NCBI RefSeq assembly: GCF_002243175.1
Contig: NZ_NDYF01000013.1
Span: 248,001-312,000, forward strand
Origin: Finegoldia magna_J
GTDB taxonomy: Bacteria; Bacillota; Clostridia; Tissierellales; Peptoniphilaceae
Direction: 5' to 3'
DNA: 64,000 bases
Of this stretch, positions 53,509 through 63,266 are shown in pieces (position 1 is the stretch's first letter; every line of letters begins with the position of its first letter). A program made the translations under genes and the position numbers. The notes under the pieces are model-generated. The model was not told the DNA's origin, ran no database searches, and saw nothing but the letters and a program-made list of their open reading frames with translations.

Positions 53509-54145
53509 ATCTACTCATAATAATATCGAATTTTTGTTTCAACTCTTGTGTTGCCGCTGCGACATCTCCCGTCGAAAAAATCGCCGAAGTCAATGACACA
53601 GAATCCACATTACAGTCGAAAATCATCCTAATATTGTTCTTGTTAATGCCACCAATCGCAGTGATTGGAATGTGAATTTCCTTAGAAATTTCATTCAACG
53701 TGTCGATGGAAACCCTCACGAAATCATCTCCAGTGAACGTCGGAAAAATCGCCCCTACACCAATGTAATCAGCACCAGCCTCTTGAGCCTCCAACGCTTG
53801 TTCCAACGTGTGACAACTAATCCCAATAATCTTGTCAGGACCAAGAATCTCCCTCGCATATTTTATCGGCATATCCTTTTGACCCAAATGCACCCCGTCG
53901 ACATCACACGCTTTCGCAATATCAACCCTGTCATTCACAATCAAAAGCTTGCCCATGCTTTGAGTAATCTCCTTTATCTTAAAAGCCTCACGCATAATGC
54001 TTCTTGTATCCATGTTTTTTTCTCTGAGTCTTACAGAATCTGCACCATTTTTCAGCGCAATCTCAATAGTCTCTGACAAATCCCTTCCCTTGAGAGTTTG
54101 TTTATTCGTGACCAAGTTCAACCCTAAGTTAAATTCCTTATTCAT
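53507..54145 (-). CDS. thiE: Thiamine-phosphate synthase ThiE
   Basis: 212 aa TIM-barrel enzyme joining hydroxymethylpyrimidine pyrophosphate with thiazole phosphate. Motifs: LREKNMDTRSIM, LIVNDRVDIAKACDVDGVHL, GQKDMPI, ADYIGVGAIFPTFTGDD (pyrophosphate loop) and PITAIGGINKNNI. Its start overlaps the thiD stop by 8 bases. Pairs functionally with thiD and the distant thiC. Confidence 0.92.
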   Translation of the reverse strand: MNKEFNLGLNLVTNKQTLKGRDLSETIEIALKNGADSVRLREKNMDTRSIMREAFKIKEITQSMGKLLIVNDRVDIAKACDVDGVHLGQKDMPIKYAREILGPDKIIGISCHTLEQALEAQEAGADYIGVGAIFPTFTGDDFVRVSIDTLNEISKEIHIPITAIGGINKNNIRMIFDCNVDSVSLTSAIFSTGDVAAATQELKQKFDIIMSR

Positions 54146-54941
54146 TTTTCAACTCTCCTTCAAAAAATTTGTAGAAATGATTTGTCGGCCCATTTCCCTT
54201 GCCAATATGCAAATCGTGCTTAATAGCATTAGTAATGTATTCCTTGCTCAATTTTACAGCATCATCTATAGATTTTCCAAGCGCCAAATTACTAGCAATC
54301 GCACTTGAAAGCGTACAACCAGTCCCATGAGTGTTCTTCGTGTCAATCTTCTCAGTCACAAATTCGTGGAAATTCTCGCCATCATACAAAATATCAATCG
54401 CATCTCCCACATGATGACCGCCCTTCACAAGAACGTATTTCGCCCCCATGTTACGAATAATCTCAGCTGCTTTTTTCATATCATCAACACCGTCGATTTT
54501 CATACCACTAATTCTCTCTGCCTCTGGAATATTCGGAGTTATGCAAGTACACAAAGGAATCAAATCCTCAATCAACAAATCAATCGCATCTTCTTGCATC
54601 AAACAAGCGCCGTGCTTCGCGTACATCACAGGATCCAACACCACGTTTTCCGGTTTGTATTCCAATAATTTGTCCCTAACACAACTCATAATCCTCTTGT
54701 TCGATAACATTCCGATCTTCACAGCGTCGGTTCCCATATCATTATAAATACAATCAATCTGATCCTTTATAATCTTATCGGGCAAATCCTCAATCGACAC
54801 CACCTCAAAAGTATTCTCAGCAACCACCGAAACAATAACGCTCATCGCATACACCCCGTGTGCCGACATAGTCTTGATATCCGCTTGAATTCCCGCTCCG
54901 CCTGAACAATCAGAACCTGCAATCGTAAGAACTTTCTTCAT
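54138..54941 (-). CDS. thiD: Hydroxymethylpyrimidine (phosphate) kinase ThiD
   Basis: 267 aa ribokinase-family enzyme phosphorylating HMP and HMP-P. SDCSGGAGIQADIKTMSAHG binds HMP; VLDPVMYAKHGACLMQEDA and KGGHHVGDAIDILYDG follow; the anion hole and catalytic Asp region is reduced to TKNTHGTGCTLSSAIASNLA. Upstream gene of a two-gene unit with thiE; no riboswitch is visible in the short space before it. Confidence 0.92.
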   Translation of the reverse strand: MKKVLTIAGSDCSGGAGIQADIKTMSAHGVYAMSVIVSVVAENTFEVVSIEDLPDKIIKDQIDCIYNDMGTDAVKIGMLSNKRIMSCVRDKLLEYKPENVVLDPVMYAKHGACLMQEDAIDLLIEDLIPLCTCITPNIPEAERISGMKIDGVDDMKKAAEIIRNMGAKYVLVKGGHHVGDAIDILYDGENFHEFVTEKIDTKNTHGTGCTLSSAIASNLALGKSIDDAVKLSKEYITNAIKHDLHIGKGNGPTNHFYKFFEGELKNE

Positions 54942-55000
54942 AACTCCTCCTAATAATTTGCTGCAAATTAAATTATATACCTATAATCATTTTACTTCAA

Positions 55001-56464
55001 CTAATCCCTGTTGTAGAGTTTCGTAATCGCAGAAATTTTTTCCGCAAGTTCATCCGTAAGCCATTCTTTTTTCATTCTCCAAGTCCAGTTACCCAACGTG
55101 TTTGGCGTGTTCGTCCTGTAATCATCATCCAAACCCAAGAAGTCCTGCATCTGACACATACACAAACTAGCACTCGTCATGTACGCTACCTTTATCAAAG
55201 ACATTTCAACATCATCTGAATTCACATAATTTTTAATGTATTCAAGCTCATCAGAACTTCTGCTATTAACAAATCCCATCAACGTTTGATTGTCGTGAGT
55301 TCCAGTGTAGTACACAGAAGTCTCACCCACGTTATGCGGCAAATAATCCGATTCCTCGTTCACATCAAACGCAAACTGCATCACCTTCATTCCCTTGAAC
55401 CCAAATCTATCGCGCAAATCTATAACATCATCAGTAATCAAACCCAAATCCTCAGCGACTATCCTGTCAATCAAGTTCTCTTTCTTCAAAATCTCAAACA
55501 ACTTCGCGCCCTTCGCCTGCCTCCATCGTCCATTCTCAGCAGTTCTTTCCGATGCGACAATTGCCCAAAAAGCTTCAAATCCTCTAAAATGATCCAAACG
55601 AAGCACATCGTACATTTTCAAATTGTGCTTCAACCTTTTCAACCACCAATCAAATCCAGTCTTCTCACAATAATCCCAATCATACACGGGATTTCCCCAA
55701 TATTGCCCAGTTTCAGAAAATCTGTCCGGTGGAACTCCTGCAACCAATTTCGGTGACAAATCCTCGTTCACCACAAACATGTCGGGGTTTTGCCACATAT
55801 CGCTGCTTTCCTTCGACACATAAATCGGCAAATCGCCAAATATTTTTATCCCCAAATCATTCGCGTAATTTTTCAATTCGAAATACTGTTTGTAAAACAA
55901 AGCCTGAACAAATGCATTGTATTCAACCTCATCAGCCAACAATTTTTCATAATAATCGACGCCTTCTTCCTTGCGGTATTTTATATCATCTGGAAAATCC
56001 AACCAAGATTTGCCATTAAAATGCTTTTTCAAAGCTTTGAACAAACAAAACCCATGAACAAGTTCTCTCTCAGGGAAATTTTCCGTGTCGATTATCTTCA
56101 AATCCTTGTTACGTTCAAAAGCCTTGCGTAAAATCTCATCTTTTGCCCTTGCCACATAATCGTAATCCACAAAATCGTCCTCGAATTTGTAATCACGAAC
56201 ATCACTCTCACTCAACAACCCATCGTCAATCAACTTGTCGATGTCGATGTACATGTAGTTTCCAGCAAAAGTTGATGGCGACAAATACGGGCTGTTGCCG
56301 TCAGAACTTATCGGAACCAGAGGCAATATTTGCCAATAAGTCTGCTTCGATTTCTTCAAAAACCTCACAAACTCATACGCACTCTCTCCAAAACTTCCGA
56401 TTCCATATTTAGAACTCAAACTGAACACAGGACACAAAATCCCTGCTTTTCTATTGTCACTCAT
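55001..56464 (-). CDS. malQ: 4-alpha-glucanotransferase (GH77)
   Basis: 487 aa amylomaltase. Catalytic Asp in LRLDHFRGFEAFW, acid/base Glu in IVAEDLGLIT, and third carboxylate in YTGTHDNQTLMGF; opening ILCPVFSLSSKYGIGSFGES and SPYLSPSTFAGN are family-typical. Start taken at ATG 56464, one base past the stop of the ABC gene; the longer frame lies inside that gene. It rearranges maltodextrins. Its link to the ABC exporters is positional only. Confidence 0.9.
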   Translation of the reverse strand: MSDNRKAGILCPVFSLSSKYGIGSFGESAYEFVRFLKKSKQTYWQILPLVPISSDGNSPYLSPSTFAGNYMYIDIDKLIDDGLLSESDVRDYKFEDDFVDYDYVARAKDEILRKAFERNKDLKIIDTENFPERELVHGFCLFKALKKHFNGKSWLDFPDDIKYRKEEGVDYYEKLLADEVEYNAFVQALFYKQYFELKNYANDLGIKIFGDLPIYVSKESSDMWQNPDMFVVNEDLSPKLVAGVPPDRFSETGQYWGNPVYDWDYCEKTGFDWWLKRLKHNLKMYDVLRLDHFRGFEAFWAIVASERTAENGRWRQAKGAKLFEILKKENLIDRIVAEDLGLITDDVIDLRDRFGFKGMKVMQFAFDVNEESDYLPHNVGETSVYYTGTHDNQTLMGFVNSRSSDELEYIKNYVNSDDVEMSLIKVAYMTSASLCMCQMQDFLGLDDDYRTNTPNTLGNWTWRMKKEWLTDELAEKISAITKLYNRD

Positions 56465-56465
56465 A

Positions 56466-58208
56466 TTAGCCCTTCTTGTTTTGTTCACGATACATTCTCG
56501 TGTAAATCTTGCCATTTGCCAACAATTCTTCGTGCGTTCCTTTTTCCACAATAACGCCCTTGTCCAACACATAAATGCAATCCACATTTTTAATCGTGGA
56601 CAATCTGTGCGCAATTATAAAAGTAGTCCTGTTTTGTTTCAATTTGTCGATTGCGTATTGAATCACCGACTCCGTTTGCGTGTCGATATTTGCCGTCGCC
56701 TCGTCCAAAATCAGAATCTTCGGATTGGTGATGTAACTTCTCGCAAATGCTATAAGTTGTTTTTCACCTGCTGAGAAACTCGCTCCGTTGTCCTTGACTT
56801 CCTCGTCAAGTCCATTTCTGAAATCTATCAACCTGTCCGCACCGATATCCCTCAACGCATTCTCGACTTCCTCATCTGTAAAATCCTTGTCGAGCCTTAT
56901 GTTACTCTTCACATCTCCCATAAAAAGCACCGGATCTTGTGGCACCAGCGAAATATTCTTTCTAATAGAATCCACGCTGTAGTCGTTAAAGTTCTTGCCG
57001 TCGATTTTGATTACGCCTCGTTGAGGTTTGTAAAATCCTAAAAGCAAATTGATTATCGTAGTCTTGCCACTTCCAGTAAATCCTACGAATGCAACACTCT
57101 CTCCACTTTTTATATCGAGCGACAAATCTTTTAGTACAGGTTCGTTTTCAATATACGAAAAATCCACATTTTCAAACTTAACATCGCCCTTGATATCGCC
57201 AATTTCTCGTTCTGGAAACTCCTCAACCTCAGTGTCCAACAATTCAAACACATGCTCTGCTGCACTGAACGATTGCTCCAACGAGCCCATTCTCTGTACG
57301 CAGTTGCTGATGTACGAGAAAGTCCTAGTCGTGTATTCCATCGTCAAATACATACTACCCAACTTAACATCAGTATTTCCTGTCAAAACATTGTATGCGT
57401 AAAGTCCAAGTATCGTAATGTTGGCAAAGTTTCGAAGAAGTTCAGACACATTGTAGCTCATCGTACCGTAAGCCTTCGTCACCATATACCCGTAATCGTA
57501 GACATTTTTTGCAGAAGATTCATAATCCTTGCTGAAATCATCTTCCAAATTAAACGCCTTGATTATCTCGATATTGCCAATCGTCTCGTTGATTTTCGCA
57601 TTCTCCTCGCTGATGTATTTTCTCATATTTGTAAATGCAAAGCGTGATTTTTGCAGAAATTTTCTGAAAATATAAAACATAATTGGGAAGAACAAACACA
57701 CAATTATTCCTATTTTCGTGTCAGTTATAAGCACCATCGCAATCATGAATATACTCACGATTACGCTAACCATAAGCTGTGCCAACACCATTTGGTAGAA
57801 ACTCTTCACAGTTTTCGTATCGTTCGTAATTCTGCTGACAACTTTTCCAGCTGGTAAATTATCGTAAAATGATATCGGCATTTTTTGAATGTGATCGTAC
57901 ACATCCATTTGCATTCTACGCGCGATTTTGTTCGCAGTCTTCTCCAAATACACCGTAGAATTGTATTTCCACAACGAATCCACGAAGAAAACCACAGCAT
58001 ACAAGCACAACACAAGCGCTAATTTTCTAATATTGTATGCCAGCTTTTCTCCTGTAAGTAAATTGTTGATGATATACGCAAGTATAATTGGCCCGATAAT
58101 CTCGAACACAGTCATCAACACCGTAAACACCATCCCTATCGCCAAGTTTTTCTTCTCGTTTAGGGAGTATTTTATAATTCTATTCGTCACACTCTTTTTC
58201 ATATGCAC
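56466..58208 (-). CDS. Heterodimeric ABC exporter, catalytic subunit (second pair)
   Basis: 580 aa with six membrane helices (about 20-310) and an ATPase domain: Walker A GFTGSGKTT, signature FSAGEKQ (altered from LSGGQ), Walker B ILILDEATANID with Glu, H-loop IAHRLST. It overlaps its partner by 29 bases. With the partner's Asp-substituted site it makes an asymmetric exporter of the LmrCD/TM287-288 class. Substrate unknown. Confidence 0.85.
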   Translation of the reverse strand: MHMKKSVTNRIIKYSLNEKKNLAIGMVFTVLMTVFEIIGPIILAYIINNLLTGEKLAYNIRKLALVLCLYAVVFFVDSLWKYNSTVYLEKTANKIARRMQMDVYDHIQKMPISFYDNLPAGKVVSRITNDTKTVKSFYQMVLAQLMVSVIVSIFMIAMVLITDTKIGIIVCLFFPIMFYIFRKFLQKSRFAFTNMRKYISEENAKINETIGNIEIIKAFNLEDDFSKDYESSAKNVYDYGYMVTKAYGTMSYNVSELLRNFANITILGLYAYNVLTGNTDVKLGSMYLTMEYTTRTFSYISNCVQRMGSLEQSFSAAEHVFELLDTEVEEFPEREIGDIKGDVKFENVDFSYIENEPVLKDLSLDIKSGESVAFVGFTGSGKTTIINLLLGFYKPQRGVIKIDGKNFNDYSVDSIRKNISLVPQDPVLFMGDVKSNIRLDKDFTDEEVENALRDIGADRLIDFRNGLDEEVKDNGASFSAGEKQLIAFARSYITNPKILILDEATANIDTQTESVIQYAIDKLKQNRTTFIIAHRLSTIKNVDCIYVLDKGVIVEKGTHEELLANGKIYTRMYREQNKKG

Positions 58209-59928
58209 TCTCCACTGTCTGTCTCAAATATTGCTCCTTGTACCAACCATCTTGTTTCATCAAAGAGTCGTGATTACCTCTTTCAACTATTTTGCCATTT
58301 TCAAGCACGATAATCTCATCTGCATCCTTCACTTGGCTAATCCTGTGAGTCGCGATGATATTCGTCTTGCCGGAGCGAATTTTTCTGAAATTATCCAAAA
58401 TATTCTTCTCCGTCGTTCCGTCCACAGCGCTCATACAGTCGTCCATAATCAAAATATCCGGATCTTTTATCAACGCCCTCGACAACGCAATCCTTTGTTT
58501 TTGACCTCCCGACAAACTAATTCCCTTTTCTCCACACAACGTGTCCGCTCCATTCACAAGCTTATCCAAATCCTTCTCAAAATCGCTCATTCGTATAGCT
58601 TCCATCAATTCTTCGTCCGTTGCATTCTTATTAGTAAGCTTGATATTTTCGCCGATAGTCTTCGAGAAAATCATGTGGTTTTGTGGAACATATCCCATTC
58701 TTTCTCTGACTGATTCGACAGTATAATCGGTCAAGTTTCTGTCATTCAGAAGTATCTCGCCATCTTCCACATCGTAAAATCTCAGAAATTGCTTCAACAA
58801 AGTTGTCTTGCCGCTTCCAGTTTTCCCCAAAACTCCTAAAGTTTTCCCAGGTTTTACGCAAAAATTGATATCACTCAGAACATTCTCCTTCGAAGTCGGA
58901 TATTTGAACGATAAATTCCTAAACTCAATCGTAGGATTTTCCTTCAAATCCACTGCATCAGGTTTATTCACAATGTCTTCCTTGTAATCCCACACCTCTT
59001 GAATTCTGTCCATACTCGCATCGGCTTGTTTCTTCACGCTGATGAAATCGCCCATGCCAATCATCGGCCAAATCAACAAATTCAAATAAAACATAAAACT
59101 CATCAATCTTCCCACAGTAATGCTGCCAGTTCGTATCAAATAAGTTCCGTAAGAAATCGCCAACACATAAGTCATAACCTCTATTGGTTTTTGGATGGGG
59201 CCATACCACGCGATTAATTTTGCAGTCGCCATGTTTTTTTCGTACAAATCATCTGCCCTGTCTTGGAACTTCTTTCTTTGAAAATCCTTCAAATTATTTG
59301 CACGAACCACACGCACACCACTCACAGTTTCCAACGTCTGATCGTTCATCTTATCAAACGATTTTTGCGACTCTTCAAAAGTCGTATTCAATTTATTGCC
59401 GATTTTATTACTCACAACAACCAAAATTGGAAGTGGAAGAACGCTCAACAAAGTCAACCTGAAATCCGTCGTCACGATCATAACGATAACGATCAAAATT
59501 GGATAAAAAGTCGAATCAAACAAACTCATCAGACCATATCCCGCAAAATCTCCCAAAGCGTACGGATCATTTGTAGCCTTCCCCATCAAAGACCCCGTGG
59601 AATTCTTCTCGAAAAACTCCGGCGATTGCTTCAAATATTTGTCGTACAACCTTGTAGTCACCAAATACCTAATCGTGTCATCGCCCCTAAACACATTCAA
59701 ATTCCACACAACGCTAACCACATAACACAACACACTTGCAACCAAGCAAATTCCCAAATTAATCTTCAAGTTTTCAGCTGTCACATTCCTGTTGAAAATA
59801 TTGTCCGCCACATTACCAATCATGTACGGCAAAATCAACTTGAACGCATAATCAAAAATAAGTGCGATAATTGCGATTATGTAGCTTTTCTTGTAGTAAT
59901 CAATAAACCACTTATACCTTTTTAACAT
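58180..59928 (-). CDS. Heterodimeric ABC exporter, degenerate-site subunit (second pair)
   Basis: About 582 aa from ATG 59926-59928, which has GGAGTAAGT before it; the longer frame to 60063 overlaps the neighbouring gene and is rejected. Walker A GKTGSGKTT, signature LSGGQKQR, Walker B ILIMDDCMSAVDG with Asp in place of Glu, H-loop ATHRISQ. First gene of an operon with the partner and malQ. Confidence 0.85.
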   Translation of the reverse strand: MLKRYKWFIDYYKKSYIIAIIALIFDYAFKLILPYMIGNVADNIFNRNVTAENLKINLGICLVASVLCYVVSVVWNLNVFRGDDTIRYLVTTRLYDKYLKQSPEFFEKNSTGSLMGKATNDPYALGDFAGYGLMSLFDSTFYPILIVIVMIVTTDFRLTLLSVLPLPILVVVSNKIGNKLNTTFEESQKSFDKMNDQTLETVSGVRVVRANNLKDFQRKKFQDRADDLYEKNMATAKLIAWYGPIQKPIEVMTYVLAISYGTYLIRTGSITVGRLMSFMFYLNLLIWPMIGMGDFISVKKQADASMDRIQEVWDYKEDIVNKPDAVDLKENPTIEFRNLSFKYPTSKENVLSDINFCVKPGKTLGVLGKTGSGKTTLLKQFLRFYDVEDGEILLNDRNLTDYTVESVRERMGYVPQNHMIFSKTIGENIKLTNKNATDEELMEAIRMSDFEKDLDKLVNGADTLCGEKGISLSGGQKQRIALSRALIKDPDILIMDDCMSAVDGTTEKNILDNFRKIRSGKTNIIATHRISQVKDADEIIVLENGKIVERGNHDSLMKQDGWYKEQYLRQTVESAYEKECDE

Positions 59929-59952
59929 ACTTACTCCTTTACTTTTGCAATA

Positions 59953-59980
59953 AAAAATAGGGCTCATAAAGAGCCCCAAA
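59953..59980 (-). terminator. Terminator of the 164-aa gene
   Basis: GGGGCTC-TTTAT-GAGCCC followed on the minus strand by TATTTTTTATT. Confidence 0.75.
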
Positions 59981-59989
59981 TAGCAAATT

Positions 59990-60484
59990 CTATTTTTGCA
60001 ATAATTTAATGATGTGTTCTCTGAAATCTTCTCCATCCATAGTAACAGCACCTGTGCCACCAAAAATATCCACAGATACCTTGAAGAAGTTCACAACTAA
60101 TTTGTCTCCCAAATCATAGTGTTCTTCAATATGACCTGGAACGAAAATCAATTCCTTCTTGTCTGTTTCAACATCATCAAGGTTCAAATGTTTGATAGGG
60201 TCAACCATGGCTTCAACCACACCCATATCTTCCATCATCCACATGTTGTTGTTCCAGAATCTTTTTTCTTCAGGACTTCCACCATTCAAAAGCTCTTTGT
60301 TTGTAATAGATGACAAAACTCTTCTTACAGCTTCCTCATCAAATTTGTCATTGTATATTAATTTCATTTCGTCTCTATTAGCCACATCAATGATAAAAGA
60401 TTCAGCAACCTTTTGACCTTCTGACGCTGATTGCCAGAAATATAGCATCATTTCAACTACTTCATTATTAATTTTAATGCTCAT
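59990..60484 (-). CDS. Uncharacterised 164-aa protein, possibly TDE2712-like
   Basis: Soluble, acidic protein (EMMLYFWQSASEGQKVAESF, FWNNNMWMMEDMGVVEAMVD, TDKKELIFVPGHIEEHYDLG). The sequence reminds me of the family named after Treponema denticola TDE2712, but I hold this loosely. No catalytic motif is visible. GGAGGTCTGAATA before ATG and its own terminator indicate a real monocistronic gene. Confidence 0.55.
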   Translation of the reverse strand: MSIKINNEVVEMMLYFWQSASEGQKVAESFIIDVANRDEMKLIYNDKFDEEAVRRVLSSITNKELLNGGSPEEKRFWNNNMWMMEDMGVVEAMVDPIKHLNLDDVETDKKELIFVPGHIEEHYDLGDKLVVNFFKVSVDIFGGTGAVTMDGEDFREHIIKLLQK

Positions 60485-60591
60485 TATTCAGACCTCCTTC
60501 TCTCTAAAAATTCTCTATATTAAATATTATACAACTAACTAAAATTTTTTCCAACAAAATTTTCAAAATTTCAACATATTTTCCAATAATT

Positions 60592-61377
60592 CTACAAATT
60601 TTCTTTTTTCAAATCCGCATACACCTTCATCGTATCATCATATCCAAGCTTCAACCCGTATCGCATCTTTTCCTTCTCAAACTCCAAAACTTTTGGAAAA
60701 TCCCCGTCCCACGTTTTAATAATCGTGTATTTGGGATTTCTCTTCAATTTATTCGTCAACAAATACGGCTTCAACGACACAAGCACAATCTCATCGCACA
60801 CATCATCAATCATCTTGTACGGATTATTCTCCATATATCCACCGTCAATCAACTTCTTCCCGTCCAATTTTTCTTGCTTAAACACTAACAAATTGGAACT
60901 CGCACGCAAATAATCACGCAAATGACCTTGTGGAATATCGTCAATAAACAAATTCAAAACCTTCCTGTTTTCCACATCAACAGTATTCAGCCCGAACTTC
61001 ATCTTAGATTCACGAACTCTCTTCTCATCGATATTTTTGCTCAACAACTCATTCAAAGGCTCCACCCCGAAACCCTTGTTATCGAAAAAATCCTTCGCCA
61101 AGCCTAGCTTGTCCCTTGCATTTTCCAACGTCAGATTCTCCTTCATAATAGAATTGACATCATTGTCCTTGCAACTAATCACATCATCGTAAGTCAAATT
61201 CTCCCACAATTTGTACGCAATCTCCCAATCGCCCTGACAAATCATAGCCGCATTAATAGCTCCAATCGAAGTCCCCACAACATAATCAAACGTAATGCCC
61301 ATTTCCACCAAAGCCTTGTAAGCACCAATCTGATAACAGCCCTTAGCTCCGCCGCCTTCCAACACTAATCCTCTCAT
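60592..61377 (-). CDS. Patatin-like phospholipase
   Basis: 261 aa. Oxyanion loop GLVLEGGGAKGCYQIGAY, nucleophile Ser in GTSIGAINAAM, and catalytic Asp in IDGGYMENNP: all three elements of the Ser-Asp dyad family. Resembles the YjjU/RssA-type bacterial patatins. Probably hydrolyses membrane or host lipids in the cytoplasm; no signal peptide. Confidence 0.88.
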   Translation of the reverse strand: MRGLVLEGGGAKGCYQIGAYKALVEMGITFDYVVGTSIGAINAAMICQGDWEIAYKLWENLTYDDVISCKDNDVNSIMKENLTLENARDKLGLAKDFFDNKGFGVEPLNELLSKNIDEKRVRESKMKFGLNTVDVENRKVLNLFIDDIPQGHLRDYLRASSNLLVFKQEKLDGKKLIDGGYMENNPYKMIDDVCDEIVLVSLKPYLLTNKLKRNPKYTIIKTWDGDFPKVLEFEKEKMRYGLKLGYDDTMKVYADLKKENL

Positions 61378-61456
61378 AAACGCCCCCTTCTTAATACAAT
61401 TATACCATCAAACAAACCCACAATGTGTGATATAATTTTTCGTGAAAGGAATACAC

Positions 61457-62383
61457 ATGTACGCACTACTACTCATATCTGCGATACTACTAATAATCGC
61501 AGCCACAGACAACTTCATAAGTATGTTCGCAGCGACAAGCATCGTTTTGTTCGCAATAAGTACGATCGGAATAATATTTGCGCCACGTTCAAATATAATC
61601 TTGAACATAATCATAGCAATCAACATTATAACAAATTTATTTATCCTTACGATAATATCCTACAGACTCTACCAAAAAGCAAAAGTAAAATCAAACATCG
61701 CGCTACACTTGACGTCAAGTATCCTCTACATCGCAATGATAATAGTCAACCTGTTCAAAATATTTGACCTTTACAAATACATAATAGGAATGAATTTGTA
61801 CTTAAGTTTGATGGTATTATCGCATCTACTTGGAAATCTCATAATCAAATACCAAAAAATCGACACAGATTTCGACTACATCGTAGTCCTCGGAGGCTCC
61901 ATGAAAGGAATCGAACTGTCCGAACTCATCAAACAAAGAATGTTCACATCATTTGCATATTACAGAACCAACAAAAGCATCATGATATTTTCCGGCGGCA
62001 AATCAAACGGAGACATCGAAGAATCAGTCGCCATGAAAAACTTCGCCGTCCAAAACAACATCCAAGACACAGACATTTTATTGGAAAAACTCGCCATGAA
62101 CACCATGCAAAACATCCAATACGTAAAAAATCTCATACGACAACAAGATACAAAATGCGATGACAAAAAAGTCTGCGTCATCACCAACAACTTCCACGCA
62201 TTCAGAACCAAACTCATCTGCAACAAAATGAAAGTCAATTGGACAGTCGTACCAGCAGAGTCCAATCTCAACTCCAAAATCAACACCTACCTCATAGAAT
62301 TATTGGCCGCAATTTATCTGGACATCGTCCTACACATCATAACACTTGTCATCATCACAATATTAATCGGAATTTCCCTATAA
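61457..62383 (+). CDS. DUF218 (YdcF-like) membrane protein
   Basis: About 308 aa. Membrane helices at about 1-22, 23-42, 45-66, 80-105 and 110-130, then the DUF218 domain (DFDYIVVLGGSMKGIELSEL, IMIFSGGKSNGDIEESVAMK, VCVITNNFHAFRTKLICNKM) and a C-terminal helix. This layout fits the ElyC/SanA/YdcF group linked to envelope polysaccharide precursors. Start at ATG 61457 after AAAGGAATACAC. Confidence 0.8.
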   Translation: MYALLLISAILLIIAATDNFISMFAATSIVLFAISTIGIIFAPRSNIILNIIIAINIITNLFILTIISYRLYQKAKVKSNIALHLTSSILYIAMIIVNLFKIFDLYKYIIGMNLYLSLMVLSHLLGNLIIKYQKIDTDFDYIVVLGGSMKGIELSELIKQRMFTSFAYYRTNKSIMIFSGGKSNGDIEESVAMKNFAVQNNIQDTDILLEKLAMNTMQNIQYVKNLIRQQDTKCDDKKVCVITNNFHAFRTKLICNKMKVNWTVVPAESNLNSKINTYLIELLAAIYLDIVLHIITLVIITILIGISL

Positions 62384-62466
62384 TTGTAGCTATATTGTAG
62401 ACATTCTCCTGATTGGAAAATCGAAATAGTGGTATAATATATATAAGGAAATCGGAGGAGGATTTT

Positions 62467-63066
62467 ATGAAAAACATTAAAAAATTTGGATTATTACTTG
62501 CATTAATCGCTTCAGTGTCATTATCAAGCTGCAGCAGCGAACAATCATTAACTAAACCTGATACAACAACATCAACAGCTGAAGACAGCAAAAAAGATAC
62601 AGCAGCTGACACACAAGAAAACAAAAAAGAAGACACTGACAAAAAAGAAGAACAAAAAGAAGATAAAAAAGAAAACACAGACAAAAAAGAAGATACACAA
62701 AAAGACGACCAACAACTTACAGATGATGAAAAAGCTACAATAGATGAATTCGTCGAAAGATTAGAAAAATACGAAATAGGAACAGCAGGTGCATCACTTA
62801 AAATGGACAGACTATTCACAGAAATAGTTAATAGATGCGAATTCCTAGAAACAAAACCAGAACAATCACAACAATACTTCATCAAAAAAGTCTCAGAAGT
62901 AAAAGACACAGAAAACTTCAAAATGGCAGTCAAAGCATTGAAAAACACAATCGACTACTATAAAGAAGACAAACAAGCATACATCAAACAACTAGAAGAT
63001 AGTGGAGCAGAATGGAATCCACAAATCAAATTAGAAACATTGGAAAATCTAGTAAACAAATTCTAA
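62467..63066 (+). CDS. Lipoprotein with charged low-complexity linker
   Basis: 199 aa from ATG 62467 (GGAGGAGGATTTT before it). Signal peptide KKFGLLLALIASVSLSSCSS ends in lipobox LSSC. Residues about 38-85 are Lys/Asp/Glu repeats (KKEDTDKKEEQKEDKKENTD). A helical C-terminal domain (ATIDEFVERLEKYEIGTAGA, DNTIDYYKEDKQ-like region) follows, family not recognised. A surface-anchored protein with a flexible stalk; the TGGTATAAT extended -10 lies 35 bp upstream. Confidence 0.75.
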   Translation: MKNIKKFGLLLALIASVSLSSCSSEQSLTKPDTTTSTAEDSKKDTAADTQENKKEDTDKKEEQKEDKKENTDKKEDTQKDDQQLTDDEKATIDEFVERLEKYEIGTAGASLKMDRLFTEIVNRCEFLETKPEQSQQYFIKKVSEVKDTENFKMAVKALKNTIDYYKEDKQAYIKQLEDSGAEWNPQIKLETLENLVNKF

Positions 63067-63078
63067 GAAAATGAGGAA

Positions 63079-63107
63079 AGAAGCTGACAAACAGCTTCTT
63101 TTTTTTG
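63079..63107 (+). terminator. Terminator of the lipoprotein gene
   Basis: AGAAGCTGACAAACAGCTTCT followed by TTTTTTT. Confidence 0.8.
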
Positions 63108-63113
63108 ATTTTG

Positions 63114-63213
63114 TGGTATAATAAACTCACCAAAAGCCTTATAAGTTAAGGATACGGAAACCTATTTTTAGGTTATACCAAGGCGTACTACACAGTGTGC
63201 CTAATTTTTTTGT
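63114..63213 (+). ncRNA. Structured RNA unit, copy 1 (no toxin gene)
   Basis: Extended -10 TGGTATAAT, then AAAAGCCTTA-TAAGT-TAAGGATACGG (hairpin 1), AACCTATTTTTAGGTT (hairpin 2), ACCAAGGCGTACTACACAGT GTGCCT and a T-run (terminator). The order and shape match copy 2, and the terminator stems differ with compensating changes. It encodes no ORF. The next 50 bases lead into an interspersed repeat. Confidence 0.6.
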
Positions 63214-63266
63214 CAACAAAATTTCCAACACATCATAACTTAAAACAAAGCAGAAAACTACAATTG

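Noticed and set aside
55001..56614. 537-aa version of MalQ
   Set aside because: The extra 50 residues are a shadow of the ABC exporter frame; ATG 56464 starts the family-typical N-terminus.
58180..60063. 627-aa version of the ABC subunit
   Set aside because: The extra N-terminus overlaps the neighbouring gene and its terminator; ATG 59928 has GGAGT and begins at the usual place.
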